From NCBI GenBank assembly GCA_032629725.1, contig JAFEVB010000002.1, positions 2,604,001-2,668,000 of the forward strand: DNA of 64,000 nucleotides, given 5' to 3'. This document shows, piece by piece, positions 11,037 through 22,880 of this stretch. Both the position numbers and the translations under genes were made by a program. This stretch comes from Gremmenia infestans (lineage: Eukaryota > Ascomycota > Leotiomycetes > Helotiales > Hamatocanthoscyphaceae). The notes beneath the pieces were generated by a model. That model saw only the letters and a program-made list of their open reading frames with translations. It was not told where the DNA came from and ran no database searches. Within the stretch, counting starts at the first letter, position 1; each line of letters starts with the position of its first letter.

Positions 11037-11928
11037 ATGGCAAACAAGCAAGGAAAGATGGTGAGTCTCGCTCCTCGCGCCCATCTTCGCAAGCTCTTGG
11101 TTGACATTATAGGCTGACTTTTGCTCTCTTTACAGGCCGGACTCGTACGTTACACCCTCTGCGATGGCTCTCGGAGCTCTTTTGCGTTCCTGCGACATGA
11201 ATCTGTGGCTGATGTGGAGTTTAGATCAACTACCGGATGAGGGTCACGATGAACGATGGACGCCAGATGGTTGGACAGATGTTAGCTTTCGACAAGGTAT
11301 GCAATTCTTGGAGACCCTGCAATATGTACTTGCTAACATGTGAAATAGCACATGAACCTCGTTCTCGCAGACACCGAAGAGTTCAGACGCGTCAAGCGTA
11401 AGGCCGCGAAGTCTAGCGCTGCTCCAGGCGCAAGCAGCAGCTCAGCACCACTCGTCGAATCCGAAGAGAAACGTACATTAGGTCTCACCATTGTCCGAGG
11501 CGCCCATATCATTTCCCTTTCCGTCGAATCTCCCCCACCAGCCGACCCCGCTGCGCGACTCGGAACCAGTGCGCCAGGTGGAATCTCTTCGACTCTGCAG
11601 GCAGGTGCTGGTATTGCACGTCCAGCTGGAAGGGGTGCTGCTGTCGGCTTAGCAGTAAGTTCACATATGTTGGCTATCATGGATATGTTGCTAATATTGC
11701 ATTCAGGGACCTGCGGCAGGTATCGGTGGACCCCCCGCATTTGGAGGCTTTGGAGCGCCACCACCATTTGCTGGCAGAGGAGGTAAGAAGACTATTTTCT
11801 TGTCTCGAAATTGTAACAACTACTAACAATTTCGAATAGCGCCGCCAGGATTTCCTCCTGGAGGCTTCCCACCACCTGGTTTCCCGGGACAAGGCCCACC
11901 TCCTGGGTTTGCTCCTCCAAGAAGATAG
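11037..11928 (+). CDS. smb1: Small nuclear ribonucleoprotein SmB/B'
   Basis: Core Sm-ring protein of U1, U2, U4 and U5 snRNPs. Exons are 11037..11060, 11136..11144, 11225..11296, 11349..11654, 11707..11782 and 11840..11928 (191 aa). The Sm1 fold is visible as INYRMRVTMNDGRQMVGQML, AFDKHMNLVLADTEEFR, and the Sm2 segment as RTLGLTIVRGAHIISLSV. The tail is Gly/Ala/Pro-rich and ends in repeated PPGF motifs, as in fungal and animal SmB. The second exon is 9 nt and encodes only Ala-Gly-Leu; without it the hinge to the Sm fold would lose three residues but stay in frame. It diverges from the uL5 gene and is followed in tandem by MPC1. Confidence 0.96.
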
Positions 11929-12308
11929 AGTTGTCATTCAAGGCAGGATATAACATGAAAGATTGATGAAGCATGACTTGGGCAGAGAAAATCCAATCAC
12001 AGTAACGGCGTTGTAGGGGAGTTTGGCTTCATACCAAAAATTGAGAAATTGTAGCATAGACAGCACTACCGTGCAAATTAATGCAACATGACCTGTCTTA
12101 CCATTTGCTATCTATGATCCCTTTGACCTGCACCCATAGTCTATAATGGCATACATGAAACTCTAACTCTGAAAGCTCATGAATCGCCTTTTAAACATAG
12201 CACGTGACTCATCTCGGAAAAAGGTGGGTAATATCAAACCAACTCCCGTCAAAAGGAAACCCGAACTTTCCAAGAATCCAGCAACCCTCTCACCTTCCCA
12301 ACCTCACA
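11929..12308. other. Intergenic SmB-MPC1
   Basis: 380 bases between tandem genes. They hold the SmB 3' UTR and the short MPC1 promoter, with CACGTGACTC at 12201..12210 (a CACGTG box plus a TGACTC half-site). No coding feature. Confidence 0.5.
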
Positions 12309-12952
12309 ATGGCATCCTGGTTCCGCGGTATCAATGCGAAGATTCGCTCTCGCCCTATGCTGAGCTATTTCTGCTCTACGCGTACGTTGCTCTCGATATT
12401 TCCCCTGCGATACCGGAGCTTTTGTTATCGGCGTTATTGTATCTGTTGAGACTTGAAAGGAAGAATCGAAAAGCTGACAATGAGTAGATTTCTGGGGTCC
12501 CGTTTCGAACTTTGGTATCCCCATTGCAGCTGTCATGGACACGCAGAAGAGTCCAGAGTTGTAAGTCCTGATAATTTTCCCTTCCCGCCATCTTAATACT
12601 TACCGCCGGCCAACGACATACCTCTGTCTCCTTTGTGCACAAGACCAAAGCTAACGTAACGTCTCGCAGGATCTCTGGCACCATGACCGGTGCTCTGATC
12701 ATCTACTCGGCGACCTTCATGCGCTACGCCCTAGCCGTCTCTCCCAAGAACTACCTGCTCTTCGCCTGCCACTTCATCAACGAGGGCTCGCAGCTTACGC
12801 AAGGTTACAGGTGGGCGCAGTACAACAAGTGGGGTGGTAGAGAAGAGGAGTTGAAGCTCAAGGCCGAGGGTGGGGTTAAGGGTGCTGTGGGCAAGGTTGA
12901 GGAAGAGGCGAGGGCGGCGCTTGATAAGGCCAAGGAGATTGCTGGGAAATAA
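12309..12952 (+). CDS. mpc1: Mitochondrial pyruvate carrier subunit 1
   Basis: Inner-membrane subunit that, with MPC2/3, imports pyruvate into mitochondria. Exons are 12309..12381, 12488..12560 and 12670..12952 (142 aa). Family hallmarks are HFWGPVSNFGIPIAAVMD, SPELISGTMTGALIIYSATF, MRYALAVSPKNYLLFACHF and NEGSQLTQGYRW. Two to three short hydrophobic segments fit the carrier fold. The C-terminus is extended by a Lys/Ala/Glu-rich helix (KGAVGKVEEEARAALDKAKE) not present in the shortest homologues but common in filamentous fungi. It lies 5.4 kb from pyruvate carboxylase, which competes for the same substrate; this may be coincidence. Confidence 0.95.
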
Positions 12953-13857
12953 GTGGTGGTGGAAGTGGAGTTGGTATAGAGAGAAAGAGCGTAAGAACTT
13001 GGGATCTGGGGACGTGTATGAAGATTGACGATTGCTAGACGAGGAAGCTTGGGAGCTTTCGTGCTGGTATTAAAGGCGTGGACTTCCTCAGGATAACATG
13101 GGATGAGTTAATGCATGGAGTGTATAACATGGCAGATGCGGATACGATATCTTAGCAACGTGCTTGCAAATGCAACGGATTTTCTGAACGTTCTTCAACG
13201 TGCTACGGAACAGTTTGTAGAGAGGTCGAAATGCCTAGTGAAGAACCCGGAGATGTCCTCTTCGATTTTCCAAGCAGCCTGCACTGTTAAATCCTTTTGC
13301 AATTCCTGATTATTTCAACTCAAGTGGGTAAAATAACTCTAAATCCACCATCAAGTCATTATCAGACTCTGAACCCCGTTCGTATATTTTATTTTCTTCT
13401 TTTTTCTCTTTCAAATTCTACAACTTCACGCCTTCCTCTTGCAATTTCAGATTTCCAAAGTAATAACGATATACCAAACAGGCGTCAATATCTAGACAAA
13501 TTTTCATGTTACTATCCTGGAAAAGCGAGCTAAAGAGCTCAGAGAAAACAGTAGAATCTGACTTCTGCTGCCTTGTAGAAGATAACCGGTTCCTATAGAA
13601 TTGCTTGAATATCCGGACATTAGCTCTCTCTTCATGGAACAGAACGACAGAAAGATAGCAGGCATGTATTCAAGACAAGTGCTGATATTGCAAAGAGCTT
13701 TCAAATGCGTATCTGAAGACATTGCTTCTTCAGCACCTTTCATGGTAGAAGAGGCTGAATATCAATTTTTGGCCTCGAAAATGGTACGTTTGTTTGGCTA
13801 TTGGATTTCAGGTTCACAACATGTTCCAAGTTGATAGATAGTATACCAGGTACTCAT
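12953..13857. other. Gene-poor interval 3' of MPC1
   Basis: About 900 bases. An ORF at 13601..13834 has somewhat protein-like content (SRQVLILQRAFKCVSEDI) but no clear start, partner exon or known family, so I do not call a gene. Several stop codons in nearby frames suggest decayed sequence or plain intergenic DNA. Confidence 0.4.
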
Positions 13858-14558
13858 TTAGCAGTGGTATAGTTTATTGCTGTCCGATAGACTATCTGCA
13901 GGAGTAGTATACTCGTCATATGGATCCGCATCTTCTGCCAGCCGAGAGTTTATAGTCTTCCCCTCCACAATCGTCGACAGCGCCTGAGATTTCTTGATAG
14001 TCAGAAGCGAAAACCGTCGAGAACCATGCATCTCTTCATAGTTACCCCCCACATCCTCAACTCCAGCCTTCATCTCAACTCGTTGTTTCCCAGCAGCGTC
14101 TTTCATCACATTCGCAATAGTCGAAGACTCGACTCGGCTTTTCACAAACTCTTCATCCAGTTACTACAAGATCCCCATAGCAAGCCTACACATCCCCTCG
14201 AGCTCCAGCCCCCCCCTCCTTCTTTTACCCCCCCCGACACACATCCCCTCTTCCAATTATCTCGCAAGCTTCACCATAATCCACACTTCCTTATCCGCCC
14301 TCGTCATACCCGTCCAAGCCACTTTCTTCTCGCCGTCTAGAATGACCCACCACGCGAATTTCGCGAGCCTTTTCTTCTCTAGGCCCCCTTTTTTCTTCCC
14401 TCGGGAAGCTGGGAGGAGGGGCTGATGTCTTTAGGTGGATCATGTATGTAGCGGGGCTGGGCTTCAAAGAAAGGTCTGGAAGGGTGATAGGTCTTTTGTG
14501 GACCAGCTCACTGTCGCATTTGGAAGACGGTGCCTCGGTAGATGTAGGGACGTGGCAT
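13858..14558 (-). pseudogene. Probable decayed gene, or a gene with an unresolved intron
   Basis: On the minus strand an ATG at 14558 opens MPRPYIYRGTVFQMRQ. A plausible intron (GTGAGC..CTAAAG) then leads into one continuous frame down to a stop at 13858. That frame has strongly protein-like content, for example KKRLAKFAWWVILDGEKK, VAWTGMTRADKEVWIMVKL and DEEFVKSRVESSTIANVMKD, but is broken by TAA at 14257..14259, TAG at 14164..14166 and TAA at 14161..14163. All three could come from CAA/CAG by C-to-T change. Alternatively a donor GTATGA near 14312 could splice over all three stops to an acceptor near 14157. I do not recognise the family. Pseudogene is the simpler reading. Confidence 0.35.
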
Positions 14559-16366
14559 TACTGTAATGAGAGGTTGTTCCAACGAAACCCAGTGTAGCTT
14601 TCACGGAAAACGTGTTGGTTTGGCAGAAAGGGGTTTGCTGGAAGAGAAAATATGATATGTAAATGGCCGTGTGCGAGAAGTTAGGGTTGGTGGTTTCTGT
14701 GAGGGATAGGGGGCAGGGGCCAGGGGGCAGGTGTGTTTATATGTTCTGTTCTGCTCTGTTCTGTTCTGTTTTGATCACCTGAAGACTATTCATCCCACGC
14801 AGGTAGTAAGTGTATATACTCGCCTCCCCAAAGGGGGCGTTAGCGTCTTCGCTTCTACCACTTTTGACAGCGCACGATTTACTCAACCTCCACAGAAGAA
14901 CTCGGGAAACCTTTTCGAGGTGCAAGAGTGAGTATCAAGTAGGAAGGAGATATGTTCTAATGGTCAGATGCAAGTGCTTCACCAGAAGAAAGACACATGC
15001 AGCTTGTCAATGATGTCGACGAGGGCCTCGTTCCGAGTTACTTGGTGATCTCAGGCGAGTAAATTAGACAAGACATTCTTGGAACCTCGGTTGAGTGGTG
15101 ACATTGCAGGTCGCTTGCTAGAACTGCGGTCTTGGAAACCTGCGAGCTGCAGCTGGGCTACCTTTCGAAAGAGAAAGAAGGGGGAGCGAGCCCAGACACG
15201 ATGTGGAAAGTCTCTAAACATAAAACTCACCATCTTCTCACAATTATCACACAAGGCATGAAGTTTACTGGCCGAGCTGTATGTTAACCTGCATTTAGGA
15301 TTTTGCATCCGCTAAATCCCAGCTAATTTGGGGATAGACCGGCGGTGAGAAGGAGGGTGTGGAGTTGATGTTAAGCGAATAGATTTTCAATTCTCACATA
15401 ACTGGCAGCCATAAAGAAGACAAAGAATTTGTACTCAAGACTTAAATTCGAGGAGACGTAAAGTCAAGTATTTATTGCCAGGAAAAGCATAAACGGCTTC
15501 AGTGGCCCCGTCCAGCTAGACCACTTACATCTATCTACTCAACTGTATGCTTCTCTCGAAAATAGTCTTACATACACACATATTATCGATTGGAAACAAG
15601 ATTCTCTTACCCTAAACAGAAGTAGCTAAAGAAAATAAATCCAAGTATAAAGGACCAGACAACAATAACCTTTCCTTAAATTACCACGGTCTAATGAAAA
15701 CCTCATAGAGTCAGTCATAGACAGAGAAAATAATTATAGAAGCTTACACCTGGGACGACCCAATCATTTCAACCTCTGAGGAAATATCGAACTACATCCA
15801 CTTGAAGAAAACTAGAATTACAAATGATATGCTCTACACAAGAAGTCTCACATTTTGAGCTACAGTGCTTACTCATTCGCTCGATGACGTTGAAAGCAAG
15901 TTGAGATCAAAAGTGCATATACAAGTCAGCCAAGGGAGCGAACGAGAAAGAAAGACCGAGTCGAAACTGTGACTTTCGGGCAGAACTCTTCCGCCTAGGC
16001 TAGCATGCATGTGTGGATAGAGTACATTCAATGAGACGGGCAAATACCAGGCTTGAAGCCGTTGCGCTGGCGAAAACGTTTGAGCATGGCCCGTTTGAGG
16101 CCCGAGTCTCAGGTCCAAGGTCAAATATTCCTGGCCAAGCTTGGCGCTTCGATGTCTCGGAGTCATCATGGAAGGCACTAACGATGAAGATATCAATTCA
16201 TATATTGATTTGTATTAACAGCTAGCTAGCTCGTAGTAGCGAGTGACGTTCATGTTTGTAACCATGACTGACCCAAAAGTTTCACGGGCTACCCCAACTC
16301 CTCCCAGGATATATCCCAACAAAGAAAAGAATACACACACGCAACTTTATATAATAATCAAAACAT
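14559..16366. other. Gene-free interval
   Basis: 1.8 kb with no supported gene. The part from about 15400 to 15880 is A/T-rich. An 85-codon minus ORF at 15051..15308 contains LCDNCEKM, reminiscent of the start of some fungal proteins, but there is no continuation. The end near 16250..16366 is probably the 3' UTR of the membrane-protein gene on the minus strand. Confidence 0.45.
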
Positions 16367-18052
16367 CTATTTCCACCCACGCGGGCTTCCAGGCGGGCTC
16401 CCGATCCGTACATCGCTCGTGACTGCCTGTCCTACACTGCCGAAACGGGACTGTTGAGGTGGGGGGCTTGTCAAGGGGCTTGCATATGCGCCTGGGATAG
16501 GTACTGAAGCATATGTCTGCTCGCCTGGTGCTGCTGCGACGTGCTCGATGACTCGCTCTTGCTGCGGTGCAGGAGCGGACTCGAATCCATTCTGTGCTGT
16601 CTTGGGTGTGGCGGAATGGACCTTGATAGGAGGTGGCTGGAGGGCGAATGGCTTCTTCTCCATGGCGTATGAGGGCTTCGATTCAACGAAGCGTGTTCCT
16701 GGGCCTCCAGCCATTCCGTCTTCAGCAGTTGGGCCAGATTGGTAAGCGGATGGTGGGAATCTTGGTGATTTCATGTGTTGTGAGTAGGAAGGGGACATAG
16801 GTCCGAACCCTGGGGTGTTTGGGGCGGATTGAGAGCGCAGTTGGGCGAGGTAGAGGTCTGAACGGGCACGGTCTCGAACATCCATGGACTTGCGAAGACG
16901 CTGCTTGGAGTAGTATCTATAGAAAACGACCGCGTAGAGCATGATGCTGATGCATTCGAGAACAATCTCAATGATACAGCAGACTAAGGACCAGGACTGA
17001 AATTTTGTTAGAATGAAGTTCGAACGAGACATAGCTAGAGACAAAAACGTACCTGCATTCTGCAAACCAGTGCATAGTTGACTTTCTCCTGAAATAGTTG
17101 CCGCCTCTTGTTATCAACGCAAGACCAACCCCACACATCCTTGTTGTTACCGCTGTTCTTGGATCCCTGCAAGATACCAGCTGCAATACCCCACATTATG
17201 GTGCTGAAGATGAAAAAGGCAACTGCGAATAGTGTATAATACACTGCGACTTTCTCTGCCCGTTTGTGGCCACCCCTCCAATATCCATAGAAGATGACGA
17301 GACACAGTGCAAGAGATATACAGGATATTACGAGCACAGCCGTCTGAGGCCAAGTCTTCGTTCCTTGAGCCCAAGCCGGTACGTTGTTTCGGGCTGGGAG
17401 TCTCTTGGTTGCGTTGAAGATGGTGAATGTCGTGGAAAGCATAGAGAGAACAATAAGACTGCAACTGAAATTCACGCCTCGCAGAACAAATTTTGCCATC
17501 CGGACTCTCGTCTTAATTTTCTTTGGAACAGTTAGCACGCCCAGAACCAGGATAGTTCGTGGTACTTACCAGGTCATTTGCCTGCTCCTTTTCTGTCATC
17601 TCCTCGTGTTTCTCTAGAATTTGCTCTTCTCGGAATGTTGGGCTCAGAGGATTATCGATCTTCCGCCCTGGTGTCCCTGGAGCTCTCATCGCACTCTTTA
17701 ATGGAGATGCTGGCGTGGCCGGTATCTCGACATGCTTCGAAGGATCGGTTTGAGATATGTAGCCGAAGCCAATATCTGAAGGTTGTGATTGAGCCATGTA
17801 GGATTGTGTTTTGGTTGTCGGGGGATCTGCGAATGGTGACCGGCTGTGCTCGCTCGGTTCTATTGGGGAGTTCACAGTTGTTGCTTCAACGAAGCGGGGT
17901 GTTCTTGGGACTTTGAGTGATGATTCTGACGAGGAACTCGATGAAGCACGTTCTCGTGATAAAGGCGCTGGTCGTTTCTTTTGGTTGAATGCTGATCCGA
18001 ATTGTCAGCGAATCTATAGGAGCCTGGTTAGATGAGTACACTCACTGGACAT
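16367..18052 (-). CDS. Four-transmembrane MARVEL-like fungal membrane protein
   Basis: Exons in transcription order are 18052..18046 (7 nt), 17991..17570, 17520..17053 and 16996..16367, giving 508 aa. The first ~150 residues are Ser/Pro-rich, probably cytosolic and phosphorylated (TPASPLKS, APGTPGRK, NPLSPTF). Four hydrophobic segments follow at about residues 154-178, 204-223, 234-258 and 303-325, with a Cys-containing loop (WGWSCVDNKR) between the third and fourth. The C-terminal ~180 residues are again Pro/Ser/Gln-rich with SP motifs. The four-helix layout with a long third loop resembles MARVEL/tetraspan proteins that organise plasma-membrane domains, but I cannot name an orthologue. The start rests on the tiny first exon (Met-Ser plus one base); its GTGAGT donor and the resulting open frame support it. 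Confidence 0.8.
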
Positions 18053-18730
18053 GTTTGATTTAAGGAAAGAAGTCTATCGGTGTAGAGGAGGAGAAAAAGA
18101 TAGAGCGTACGAGGTCGATGAAGTCAAACACAGCAATGTGAAGCTCCGAATGTAAGATACAAAGACGTTGAAAGATGAAGAATTACAGATAGAGACCAGC
18201 TACCGAGGGAAAAGAGAGAGAGGTCTTGAAGAGGTGGGCATACAGGCCGTTTTGTGCTGGCGCGCGCGCCGGAAGCAGGTGTCTAATTTGAGACAGGTTA
18301 TGAGGCTACTTCTAAAATCAGAAAGATGAATCGGAAGATGGGAAGCACAGTGGGGTATTGACTGACTAGGGACTTTGGAAGTTACCAAGCTGACTGGCTG
18401 GAGCTCTGTAGGGAACCCGGGAAGGTGTTCATCAAGCAGCGAATCGAGTCTCGGTAGAATGAATAGACGCCTAGAACTTGCAGGCCGCTGTGGGTGGTGG
18501 TACCTCTATCCAGACCACTCGTAATCTGGCGATGTGGTTGACCGCGGTGGGAAACAAGACACAAGGCTGAACAAAGAGCGATATATGATTTTCCTCAGCG
18601 ATTACAGCTCAAGGTCACAACTGCGAACGACAACAAATACAGAGTCAAATATCTTCAAATCCTCGAGAATCCCAAAGCCGTCAGAATGCGAAAAGGCCAC
18701 ACGCAGATTTGGAAAGCTCCCACTCATTCA

Positions 18731-18777
18731 CGCACACACATACATACACACATCCACACATACATACACACACACCC
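18731..18777 (+). repeat. CA/CATA microsatellite
   Basis: Alternating CACA and CATA units over about 47 bases upstream of the four-TM membrane protein gene. Confidence 0.85.
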
Positions 18778-19497
18778 TTTTGCAGTTGGCGCCCTCTCAC
18801 CACATGAGGAGGCGGGGAAAGGCATCTTCCAATAAACGCTGTCAGCTTCGCGCCTGCACACCCTGGTCAAAAGGCTGCGGTGTGCATAGGTGGAAGGTCG
18901 TACAGCCATTGGTCCGAACTGCAGTCGACACCCCTGGCAGTGCAGAATGAGAGTGAGAGTGGTTGGCGGTTAAGAAAAGAGTCGAGAGCAAGAACGGGCA
19001 TGCGTCATCCCCTGCTCATGTGGACCTTACTTAGCTTGATTTAGTTAGGTAGCTGGGCGTAGAACATGAGATGTGATAGGCTGATTTGCATAAGGAACAA
19101 GGATCATCCTCTCGCTTGTTAGTTTCACCAGCCACTAGCAGCCACCCCACCCTCTCTCTTTCCACGCTCCTCTTCCTCTAGGAGCGAATGATGTGCATCG
19201 GCAATCTCTAGTCTTCCCGGACCCCGAGTAGTCTGAGCGCCCGTCAGCGGTAAAGGACGACGACGACTACTCTCTCCTGTGAGTCTCTACCCTCATTTGT
19301 TACTTACGAATAGCGTGGCATGGCATGGTACGGTATGGGCTCATCGATATCCATGCCATTGGGAGAGCGTGAAACCGTTGCAAAGCTTGCTCGACCCGAA
19401 ATACCCAATATTGATTAATATTGATTGATTAGGGCATTGCATTTACAGTAATCATGTTTATTTTTAAACCTGTGATGGCAGCAGCTGCATTGCAGAT

Positions 19498-19520
19498 GGG
19501 CTGGGCTGGGCTGGGCTGGG
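19498..19520 (+). repeat. GGGCT tandem repeat
   Basis: Five GGG runs spaced by CT in 23 bases. This is a compact candidate G-quadruplex in the intergenic region. Confidence 0.85.
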
Positions 19521-20577
19521 CTCTGGATGTGGCGACTTGGCTATACCGAGGACATACAGTACTGTACTTCCGTACTGTATTCTAATATCCCTGAATAGGC
19601 GGAGAGTTTGCTCGGAAACACCCATCTGTATGTAGCTTAGCGTCGATGGCTGTCAGTGACTTTTCTAGCCAGGCCAGGGTACTTGTGAGCACGGGTAATT
19701 ACGTTTGCTGACAACTGTTTTTAAACGCAGCCTATCGTAAGAACGATTGCCGAACAATACTCTATTTAAAGCCCCGATTTGAGTAACAAAGTTCATAGAC
19801 ATAGAAATGCCATAAGAAGAATCCGAATAAAAAGAATCTGGCAGGCTTTAGTCTGACGGCCGTGAGCGAGGGGGGTAATCTCTACTACCTAGGTAATACT
19901 CATTCCTGCTTGTCACACATTCTATACATGGCCTTTTCCGGAAGACTATTCTCCGTGGAATGAACTTTTTTTATATCAGCCGAGGATCTGTTCGTAGTAC
20001 AAGTGACCTCTTGTATAGCACTCAGGCGAACCTCGACTCCCACGTGAGAGTATCGTATTATGAGCAAGTGTTCGTTCGTGGAATTAATCCCTTGGGGTGA
20101 TGGATGAACACTTTCTTCCTTCCAATTTTGGCTTTTTACTCCATTTAAAGGATCCCTTGAGAGCCGAGATCCTCCTCGTCATGGTCTTGTCTTTCTAACT
20201 CTCGATCGATAGCTCAATATAGATGGCCTTGCATCCTATGAGTACTCATTTTGAGATCTCCAGAAAGCATAAGCATTACACTTCCAGGTAACTCATTCTC
20301 GGTATGCTTTGATAGATGCCGTCCCGAAATTGCTCAGCCACTCACTGGAGATGGTAAGTCATTATCATCACAGCAAGTTCCTCAAAGAGGGCACTGCGAG
20401 GAAGGAATATGTTCCGCTTCAATTGCTATCTGAGAGTCAGTGAGACATAGACATAGAAGCACCACCGACGACACTTCGTGCGCGGGACTTCTGTTGCTTC
20501 ATAACATGTTCAATATGGGTATTCGACCTGGTCACTCATTTTGGTTTGCCCTTTGTTCAACCTGAAAGATGCTGCGT

Positions 20578-22880
20578 CTAGTGGTGGAACAGACGGATGC
20601 TCTGCTCAACAAATGTGATACCCAGCTTCTCGGCCGTCTCAAATACACCCTTGTCATTCTGACTGCCACTTGGTGCCGCAATGTACTTGGCTCCGGAACG
20701 TCCAGCCCTGTAGACATTATCGATGAATGGGAACTGCCTATGTTAGTCTTTACAAATTCGCTCCAGCAAAAATCAACTTACGAAGGCATCACTTGAAACA
20801 GCTACCTCGCTCAGCTTTCCCAGCCATTCCTTCTGCAAGACTTGATTAGCATGCTATTTGAGGAGAGTATTTCAGATATCGTGGGACATTATAGGACTTC
20901 TTACCCTCTCCTCCTCGGTGAACGGCTCCGGGACTTCATCGAAGAAGGCTTCGTAACCATCTCTCTCTGGGCCATCTTTTGGTAATTGTCCGCTGACTAG
21001 CAAGTCAATTGCATTGCTCTTATCTGGTCGCTTGGTGCCCTTCTTCCACTTGATACCTAGGACTCGTGGGTTGAATCTCAGCCACCAGTTGTCGGCCTAA
21101 ACAGATGATCAGTTGTGCATTCGGGGAGTAGGAGGTTTTCTCGGAACATAGAAGACATGTCGGAGAAGCGGATGAACTGACCTTATCACCAGCGAGCCGA
21201 GTGCAATGAATGCGTGACTGCTGCCCTGCCCCTAGTCTGCAGAATATCAGCATTGAACTTATAGGAAAATGTCTCGCGCATTTTGTAACCCCAGAAGTAG
21301 TGTGGTATAGGAATTGGATTACGTACCCGATGATTTGACCATTGAGGGCGTAGCAAACCGAATTACTTTGAGTGTATTTCAAAGAAATTGTAGCTACCGT
21401 CAAATCCCTATTGGCAGAATCCGGCAATGGACCTGATTCCTTTGGAGTGATGATTGAAGTGAAAGACTTGGGCGAGATATGGGCATCGTTTCGGTGCTGG
21501 GTTAAGGTGATTCCGTATACCGTCCTTGACTCTGGGCCAGCTGGCTCATATTCTGGATCCATCTGCAGCACAATATATTTCCCGCCTTTCTTCTTTTTAA
21601 GGATTTCGAGAGCGGCATCCTCATAACCGGCAGCAATGACACCGTCAGAAACCTCTCTCGAAATGATTTTCGCAGTTGGAACATCAACTACATCGCTCAA
21701 AGCAATCATGTCACCAAAACTGCTCATTCGATCGGCACCACGGGCACGGGCATAGGCTTGTGCTAAAGGCGAGCTCTCCAGACCTTCAATATCATCGACC
21801 ATGTAAACCTTCCTCTCGTCCGCGCTTAGAGGTACACCAATTGCTGCTCCGGCAGGAGAAACGTGCTTGAAGCTTGTGGCAGCTGCTTGTCCAAGTGCGG
21901 TCTTCAATTCTTTAACCAATGCCCATCCATTCAGAGCATCTAGGAGGTTGATGTAGCCAGGCGAACCATTCAAGGCCTTGAATGGTAATGAGCCATGCTC
22001 GACAAAAGCCGCAGCCGGTTTTTGATGCGGATTTGCTCCGTACTGAATACAATACATCAGTATTACAAGTCTCAGAAGCTGTAGGAAATTCTGGGTATTC
22101 TGGCCCACTTACTCTAAGTGCCAAGTGCTGGACGCCGTCACCTGCGTACTTCTTTCGGAAAAACTCAGAAATAGATTTGTCGTAATCAGCTGTATGTTCA
22201 AACGCCTTCAGAGCGTATAGGTTCCGGCTACGGTCAGAGACTTCACCATTTTCCAATTCTTGAAGAAACTCTGGGTAGTCTGCAGGGTCACTCAGAATTG
22301 TGACTCTCGTATGGTTCTTGGCCGCAGCACGGATCAAAGTGACTCCTCCAACATCGATTTCTTCGACAGCCTCGGAAATAGTGACATTGATCTTCGCAAC
22401 GGTATCCTTGAATGGATACAAATTGCAGATAACATAGTCGACTTTGTCGATGTTCTGTTCCGCCAGGTCTTTTTCATCAGAGGCAAGATCGCGCGCAAGG
22501 ATACCGGCATGGACTGCTGGATGGAGAGTTTTGACTCGTCCAGCCAGCATCTCTGGGGCATGGGTAATGGCAGAAATGTCCCTGGTTGTAGTAGTCAGCA
22601 CGTAATGATGTAGCAGTTGGCATGTACGATAATGCCCCGCCATGAATAGACGTTATCCTCCAACGGACAACTTACTCGACGTCAAACCCAGACTCTCTGA
22701 TCAACTTCGCAGTGCCCCCCGAAGCAAGAAGGCGTACATTGTGCTTGATCAATCCCTTGGCTAGGTCTAGTAGTCCAAGTTTGTCGTAGACCGATATGAT
22801 CGCTGGCAGACAGGTATTAGCTAGCAAACAGACACTTGCGAATATATCCTGTATATACCTGTTTTCTGGTTCGCAGACAT
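20578..22880 (-). CDS. ade17: Bifunctional AICAR transformylase/IMP cyclohydrolase
   Basis: Catalyses the last two steps of de novo IMP synthesis (AICAR to FAICAR with 10-formyl-THF, then ring closure). Exons in transcription order: 22880..22859, 22802..22676, 22581..22113, 22042..21327, 21236..21182, 21096..20905, 20832..20782, 20733..20578 (595 aa, matching the family). The N-terminal cyclohydrolase domain has ISVYDKLGLLDLAKGL, SGGTAKLIRESG, AGRVKTLHPAVHAGILA and YVICNLYPF. The transformylase domain starts near YGANPHQKPAA and includes [34 protein letters not shown] and SSDAFFPFIDNV; the catalytic Lys-His pair is in FKHVSPAG. The C-terminus is EQSIRLFHH. The first exon is 22 nt. Confidence 0.97.

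Larger units (their letters stand above)
18053..20577. other. Long intergenic region
   Basis: 2.5 kb upstream of the four-TM gene and downstream of the purine gene. It contains a CA/CATA microsatellite and a GGGCT array (separate entries). A 138-codon ORF at 18534..18950 only exists because it runs through the microsatellite. I see no gene. The size would allow a regulatory region or a non-coding transcript. Confidence 0.5.

Noticed and set aside
15051..15308. Possible HET-type fragment (LCDNCEKM)
   Set aside because: Only a short Cys pair resembles that family; no continuation on either side.
18534..18950. 138-codon ORF with His/Thr repeats
   Set aside because: Created by the CA/CATA microsatellite; no recognisable domain.
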